From assembly GCA_038230415.1 (NCBI GenBank), contig JBBRNH010000014.1:17765-81764 (forward strand): a stretch of 64,000 nucleotides of DNA, in the 5' to 3' direction. Made by a program: the position numbers and the translations under genes. This document shows positions 59,946 to 64,000 of the stretch, one piece after another; position 1 is the first letter of the stretch; each line of letters opens with the position of its first letter. The notes under the pieces were generated by a model. It was not told where the DNA came from. It made no database searches and saw only the letters and a list, made by a program, of their open reading frames with translations. Origin of the DNA: JBBRNH01 sp038230415. Lineage in GTDB: Bacteria; Bacteroidota; Bacteroidia; Cytophagales; Spirosomataceae.

Positions 59946-60126
59946 GGCACACAACGAAAAGGGGTTGTGGCTGGTGGGGAGTTTGAAACTCTGTTGCTCG
60001 AACGTCCGCTGATATAAAAACCTGTTGTTCAATTACTTACAAGAGTTCAGTAGGTTTCCGTCAGCCGAAACAAAACGGGGCCGCCCGTGCGGTACAAAAG
60101 AAATCCCAATCGGGGCCGCCCGTGCG
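59946..60126. other. Spacer between two cassette-like genes
   Basis: Holds the decamer GGCACACAAC (59946-59955), then GAAAAGGGGTTGTGG, so CACAAC and GTTGTG can pair. A degenerate third copy of the boundary repeat is at 60045-60066 (GTTCAGTAGGTTTCCGTCAGCC). Two direct copies of CGGGGCCGCCCGTGCGGT lie at about 60076-60093 and 60111-60128. No gene seen. Confidence 0.55.
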
Positions 60127-60176
60127 GTTCAATAACTTCTGTCCGCCCCACTTGCCACAAACCCATGTTGGCAGAA
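60127..60176. repeat. Cassette-boundary repeat, copy B
   Basis: Second full copy of the 43-bp sequence. It ends with GTTGGCAGAA (60167-60176). The exact complement TTCTGCCAAC is at 61119-61128, on the far side of the transglutaminase-like gene. Confidence 0.75.
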
Positions 60177-60189
60177 GTTTTTTTTGCGT

Positions 60190-61083
60190 CTAATTGGGTT
60201 TAGTGTAAAAGTCATTGATTGAATTGGTGTATTTACAGTAATCAATTTTATTGTTCCATTTTAACTGAATCGTTGGGTTTTCTGTGCCCAAAGGAATAAG
60301 CATTAAACTTCGTTTTCCGTTGACTTTATTCCGCTCAGTTACAACATCTTCACGTTGGTCAAAAGAACAATCAAAGTAAAAAAGGTATTCTTGAACAAAA
60401 TTTGTGTAATTCATTTTATCAATTTTATCTAAACTCCTATACTCTAAATTTTTAAAATCTGTTCTGATTGCATTTTGCAATTCTACGGCATTTAAAGGAA
60501 CGTTGTTTAGAAAAGGCATGGCATTAAATTGAGCGTCCACAAAAACCCATTTTTGCAATTCATCTATAAAAACCTCCGTTGCAACGTGTCCACCACCTTG
60601 CATTGATGTTGCTATGTCCCTGGTTTTGAGGTATATAACTCTTGACTTGAAGCCTGAAACTTTTAACTGTGAAGCCAACACAATTCCATAAGCGAAACAA
60701 GGAAATCTTCCACCTTCTTTAACCTCGTCCAAAATTGAAATGGCATCATTTTTCTTTGGGCTTACGTCTCCTCTGTGTTCCCATTGGCTACGAGTCCAGT
60801 TCAAGATAGCCAAAACTTTATCAATCTGAGTTCTTGAATTTTTAAAGTCAATCGGATATTTTGATTTTAAAGAGTCGAGATAACTTTTTTCGCTGTCATT
60901 AGTGTACAAAATTTTGTTAATGGGATTACTTTTTGTCATCGAATAACTTAATTCTGGAAGAAAAATCCTATTTGCATAGAAATTGTCTTTCTGTGCTTTG
61001 CAGCTTGAACAAATTAAAAGTGTTCTAATTAGCAATCCGCCCGAAACTTTTAATACTCTTTTCATATTTTTTGAAATTTTCAT
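60190..61083 (-). CDS. Transglutaminase-like superfamily protein
   Basis: 297 residues with a hydrophobic N-terminus and a lipoprotein-like LLICSSCKAQ. The catalytic triad of the transglutaminase/protease fold is visible as Cys in RFPCFAYGIVLASQL (near 129), His in GGGHVATEVF (near 168) and Asp in WVFVDAQFN (near 183). AT-rich. It is flanked by GTTGGCAGAA-type inverted decamers. Likely an envelope peptidase or amidase-like enzyme; the substrate is unknown. Confidence 0.75.
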   Translation of the reverse strand: MKISKNMKRVLKVSGGLLIRTLLICSSCKAQKDNFYANRIFLPELSYSMTKSNPINKILYTNDSEKSYLDSLKSKYPIDFKNSRTQIDKVLAILNWTRSQWEHRGDVSPKKNDAISILDEVKEGGRFPCFAYGIVLASQLKVSGFKSRVIYLKTRDIATSMQGGGHVATEVFIDELQKWVFVDAQFNAMPFLNNVPLNAVELQNAIRTDFKNLEYRSLDKIDKMNYTNFVQEYLFYFDCSFDQREDVVTERNKVNGKRSLMLIPLGTENPTIQLKWNNKIDYCKYTNSINDFYTKPN

Positions 61084-61488
61084 TTGAAGTTATGATTTTG
61101 ATAGTGTCGTTATAAAATTTCTGCCAACATCTGTATTGACGAAAGTTTCCGTTCGCTTCGCCCTGCCCCTGCTGTTTCGCCAATGTCCGTCATGTCGGTA
61201 CGTCTGCTGCTCACCAAATAGCCCTTAGTGATTGCCCTCGCAAGTAAGCCGCTTATCGGGGCATATCCAAATCGGGTAACCACCCGTGCCAACAGCGCGA
61301 TTAACTTCACCCGCCTGTAATCAACACTTATGAATGCCTGGGAAAGATAGTTAATGGTCTTATTGGTTACTTTTGACTCTACATAAACCCGGCCCAAAAA
61401 TTGGATTGTTTCGGGGAAATCAGCCCGCCGGGACCCCCGCAAAAATCAGCCCGTTTCTCTGACCCGAATCAACACCTATTCTGGCCCG

Positions 61489-61524
61489 TAAGCCCCGAAA
61501 ACCCGTTTTTCGGGGCTTATTTTT
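61489..61524 (+). terminator. Hairpin terminator upstream of gyrA
   Basis: TAAGCCCCGAAAA (61489-61501) pairs with TTTTCGGGGCTTA (61507-61519), followed by TTTTT. It insulates gyrA from anything rightward before it, although no rightward gene is seen there. Confidence 0.65.
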
Positions 61525-61543
61525 AGTACTGCCAGAACTTTTG

Positions 61544-61551
61544 TATATTTG
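61544..61551 (+). promoter_or_regulatory. gyrA promoter -7 box
   Basis: TATATTTG is an exact TAnnTTTG match, 69 bp before the ATG. A clear TTG at the usual upstream distance is not evident. Confidence 0.6.
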
Positions 61552-61620
61552 TCCATAATGCTACCCGCAGACGCGGTTTTGTGGCAAATTGCACAATAGT
61601 CAGAAAATTTCCTTTCCGTT

Positions 61621-64000
61621 ATGGCCGATGCGCTGACCGGGGCAGATTTGCCCGACCCACAACCCTCCACCCAGATTATCCCCATCAATATCGAAGACGA
61701 AATGCGCGGGGCCTACATTGACTATTCGATGTCGGTCATCATTTCGCGCGCGCTGCCCGATGTCCGCGACGGGCTCAAACCCGTGCATCGGCGGGTATTG
61801 TTCGGCATGGCCGAGATGGGCGTGAACTACAACAAGCCCCACAAAAAATCGGCCCGTATCGTTGGTGACGTGTTGGGTAAATACCACCCGCACGGCGACT
61901 CGTCGGTTTATGACACGATGGTGAGGATGGCCCAGGACTGGTCCTTGCGGTATCCGCTCGTGGACGGGCAGGGGAACTTCGGCTCCATTGACGGGGATTC
62001 TCCAGCCGCCATGCGCTACACCGAAGCCCGCTTACGGCGCATTGCCGAAGAACTGCTGTCGGATATTTACAAGGAAACCGTTGATTTTCAGCCCAATTAC
62101 GATGACTCGCTCGAAGAGCCGAGCGTGTTGCCGGGCAAACTGCCCAACCTGCTCCTCAACGGCTCGTCGGGCATTGCGGTGGGCATGGCAACCAACATGG
62201 CCCCCCACAACCTGACCGAAGTGGTCAACGGCATCACGGCGTATTTAGAAAACCGCGAGATCACCATTGACGAGTTGATGCAGCACGTGAAAGCCCCCGA
62301 TTTTCCAACGGGCGGCACCATTTACGGGATGTCGGGGGTGCGGCTGGCGTTTCAGACCGGGCGGGGTAGGGTCGTGGTGCGGGCCAACGCGCGGATCGAA
62401 GAAAACAAGGGCAAGACCCAGATCATCGTCTCCGACGTGCCGTATCAGGTCAACAAAGCGGTGATGCTGCAAAAAACCGCCGACCTCATCAACGAGAAAA
62501 AACTCGACGGCATCACGGCCTTCCGCGACGAATCGGACCGCGACGGGATGCGGGTGGTGTATGACCTGCGCCGGGATGCCATTCCGCAGGTGGTACTCAA
62601 TAATCTCTACAAACAGACCGCCCTGCAATCCTCGTTCAGCATCAACAACGTGGCCTTGGTCAAAGGCCGCCCGATGATGCTGAATCTGAAAGACATGATG
62701 CGGCATTACATTGACCACCGCTTTGAGGTGGTCACGCGCCGGACGCAGTACGAACTCCGCGAGGCCCAGAAACGGGCGCACATCCTGGAGGGTCTGCTCA
62801 TCGCCCTTGACCATTTGGACGAGGTGATTGCGCTGATTCGGGGTTCGCGGGATGCCGACATTGCCCGCGCCGGCCTCATCGAGCGGTTCGCGCTGTCGGA
62901 TGCCCAGTCGAAAGCGATCTTAGAAATGCGGCTGCAGCGACTGACGGGTTTGGAGCGGGATAAAATCCAGCAGGAATTTGATGAACTCATGGCCCTGATT
63001 GCCGACCTGAACGATATTCTGGCCCGCGAAGAACGCAAAGAGCAGATCATCAAAGACGAACTCGCCGACCTGAAAGCCCGCTACGGCGATGCCCGCCGGA
63101 CGGGGATCGAAGCCAACGTGGAGGGTGAGCTGATGGACCTGGACCTGATCCCGGACGAGGAGATGGTGATCACCATTTCGCATCAGGGCTACATCAAGCG
63201 CACCCCCATCACCGAGTATCAGGCGCAGGGTAGGGGGGGGCGCGGCTCAAAAGCGGCTACCAGCAAAGAAGATGACTTCACCGAGCATCTCTTTACGGCC
63301 ACGATGCACAACTACCTGCTGATTTTCACCGACAAAGGCCGTCTGTACTGGAAAATGGTGTACGAACTGCCCGAAGGCAACCGCACGGCCAAAGGTCGCC
63401 CGCTGACGAACTTTATCCAGATCGAAGCCGACGACAAAGTGCGGGCCGTGCTGAACGTGAAGGGGTTAGACGAAGCCAAGTACGCCGATTACATCGCCAA
63501 CAATTACATCGTGATGTGTACCCGGCAGGGAACCATCAAGAAAACAGCTCTGGAAGCCTTCTCGCGGCCCCGGCAAAACGGCATCATCGCCATCAGTATT
63601 GACGAAAGCGACCAACTCTTAGCCGTATGCCTGACCAATGGCGACAATGACATCGTGCTGGGCAGCCGGGGTGGCAAAGCGGCCCGGTTCCACGAAAGCC
63701 GCGTCCGTCCGATGGGTCGGCAGGCCGCCGGGGTGCGGGGTATCTCACTCGACGACGATGCCGCGTCTGACGATGCCGTGATTGGGATGGTCTGCATCAG
63801 CAACGACGAACAGACCAAAGAGAACACGCACCTGCTGGTGGTATCGGAAAAAGGCTACGGCAAACGCTCGCCAATCGATGAATACCGGGTCACGAACCGG
63901 GGCGCGAAAGGTGTGGGAACCCTGAAGACGACCGACAAAGTCGGAAACCTCGTTGCTATCTTGGACGTGACCGACACCGACGACCTGATGATTATCAACA
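61621..64000 (+). CDS. gyrA: DNA gyrase subunit A (5' part, runs off the window)
   Basis: About 793 residues visible, open at the right edge. The N-terminal DNA-cleavage domain has PINIEDEMRGAYIDYSMSV, ALPDVRDGLKPVHRR, the quinolone-determining region HPHGDSSVYDTMVRM (Ser and Asp at the wild-type positions) and AAMRYTEARL with the active-site Tyr. The C-terminal domain begins with the GyrA box QGRGGRG, which separates gyrase from ParC. It introduces negative supercoils with GyrB. Start ATG 61621 gives the normal short N-terminus. Confidence 0.95.
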   Translation, partial: MADALTGADLPDPQPSTQIIPINIEDEMRGAYIDYSMSVIISRALPDVRDGLKPVHRRVLFGMAEMGVNYNKPHKKSARIVGDVLGKYHPHGDSSVYDTMVRMAQDWSLRYPLVDGQGNFGSIDGDSPAAMRYTEARLRRIAEELLSDIYKETVDFQPNYDDSLEEPSVLPGKLPNLLLNGSSGIAVGMATNMAPHNLTEVVNGITAYLENREITIDELMQHVKAPDFPTGGTIYGMSGVRLAFQTGRGRVVVRANARIEENKGKTQIIVSDVPYQVNKAVMLQKTADLINEKKLDGITAFRDESDRDGMRVVYDLRRDAIPQVVLNNLYKQTALQSSFSINNVALVKGRPMMLNLKDMMRHYIDHRFEVVTRRTQYELREAQKRAHILEGLLIALDHLDEVIALIRGSRDADIARAGLIERFALSDAQSKAILEMRLQRLTGLERDKIQQEFDELMALIADLNDILAREERKEQIIKDELADLKARYGDARRTGIEANVEGELMDLDLIPDEEMVITISHQGYIKRTPITEYQAQGRGGRGSKAATSKEDDFTEHLFTATMHNYLLIFTDKGRLYWKMVYELPEGNRTAKGRPLTNFIQIEADDKVRAVLNVKGLDEAKYADYIANNYIVMCTRQGTIKKTALEAFSRPRQNGIIAISIDESDQLLAVCLTNGDNDIVLGSRGGKAARFHESRVRPMGRQAAGVRGISLDDDAASDDAVIGMVCISNDEQTKENTHLLVVSEKGYGKRSPIDEYRVTNRGAKGVGTLKTTDKVGNLVAILDVTDTDDLMIIN

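Larger units (their letters stand above)
61084..61620. other. Gap between the cassette-like block and gyrA
   Basis: 537 bp without a convincing gene. It holds the end decamer TTCTGCCAAC (61119-61128), an 18-bp sequence AACACCTATTCTGGCCCG (61471-61488) also found at 19736-19753, a terminator and the gyrA promoter. A 110-residue leftward frame (61110-61442) covers the decamer and looks like chance. Confidence 0.5.

Noticed and set aside
58831..61128. Classical class 1 or chromosomal integron
   Set aside because: No IntI-type integrase or attI is visible, and the decamers do not follow the strict GTTRRRY consensus. Kept only as attC-like.
61110..61442. 110-residue leftward frame upstream of the transglutaminase-like gene
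   Set aside because: It spans the TTCTGCCAAC end decamer and has no motif or partner. Probably chance.

Overview
The window looks like a chromosome segment of a Bacteroidota bacterium, most likely order Cytophagales (Spirosoma/Rudanella-like). The reasons are TAnnTTTG-type -7 promoter boxes with a TTG about 19 bp upstream, few Shine-Dalgarno sequences, a folP / DUF1599 / BT_3928-type DoxX neighbourhood, a LytS-type kinase with two-component propeller repeats paired with a LytTR regulator, and a bbp2-type porin next to amt. All assignments come from reading the sequence; no search was run.

Region 1 (1-3.85 kb) is accessory DNA. It has four rightward genes of unknown function, a GTAACGAT iteron-like array, a possible leftward small gene, and a two-gene module led by a minimal-nucleotidyltransferase-like protein. 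Region 2 (3850-10691) is a 6.8-kb integrated element in the 3' end of tRNA-Lys(TTT). It is bounded by an 18-bp direct repeat and carries a tyrosine integrase, a protein that may share the integrase's Arm-type domain, an excisionase-like HTH protein, a pC194-type rolling-circle Rep, a RimK-like ATP-grasp enzyme with a small partner protein, paired GTATCAA sites inside both ends, and a structured non-coding block.

Region 3 (10.8-25.4 kb) is backbone: folP, DUF1599, DoxX/BT_3928, aroK, an HI0933-type flavoprotein, a LytTR regulator with its giant propeller kinase, then a rightward run of secreted and membrane proteins (two SnoaL-like proteins, an acyltransferase, a DUF5602-like lipoprotein, a di-haem cytochrome c, a cupin). 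Region 4 (25.4-30.9 kb) is a leftward array of nine uncharacterised secreted, lipoprotein, membrane and zinc-ribbon proteins. Region 5 (31-47 kb) holds a TPR kinase and NarL-type regulator, a lipoprotein, a ribose/ADP-ribose salvage operon, a frameshifted gene with a pentanucleotide repeat at the break, cysE, a sugar dehydrogenase, an Amt-porin operon, a ferredoxin and a LuxC-type reductase.

Region 6 (47.0-58.1 kb) is the most striking. It is one leftward cluster of FHA protein, 27-residue membrane peptide, PP2C phosphatase, two Ser/Thr kinases, a 1338-residue fusion of a SEDS (RodA/FtsW) polymerase with a class B penicillin-binding protein, a second FHA protein and a GNAT enzyme. In content it resembles the actinobacterial pknAB-pstP-rodA-pbpA-fhaAB cluster, but the synthase pair is a single polypeptide. 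Region 7 (58.2-61.1 kb) has three AT-rich genes. Two of them are followed by a nearly identical 43-bp sequence and framed by 10-bp inverted end sequences, an arrangement like attC-bounded gene cassettes. The window ends inside gyrA.

Short hairpins and heptad- or octad-built inverted repeats occur in many intergenic gaps and are recorded individually.
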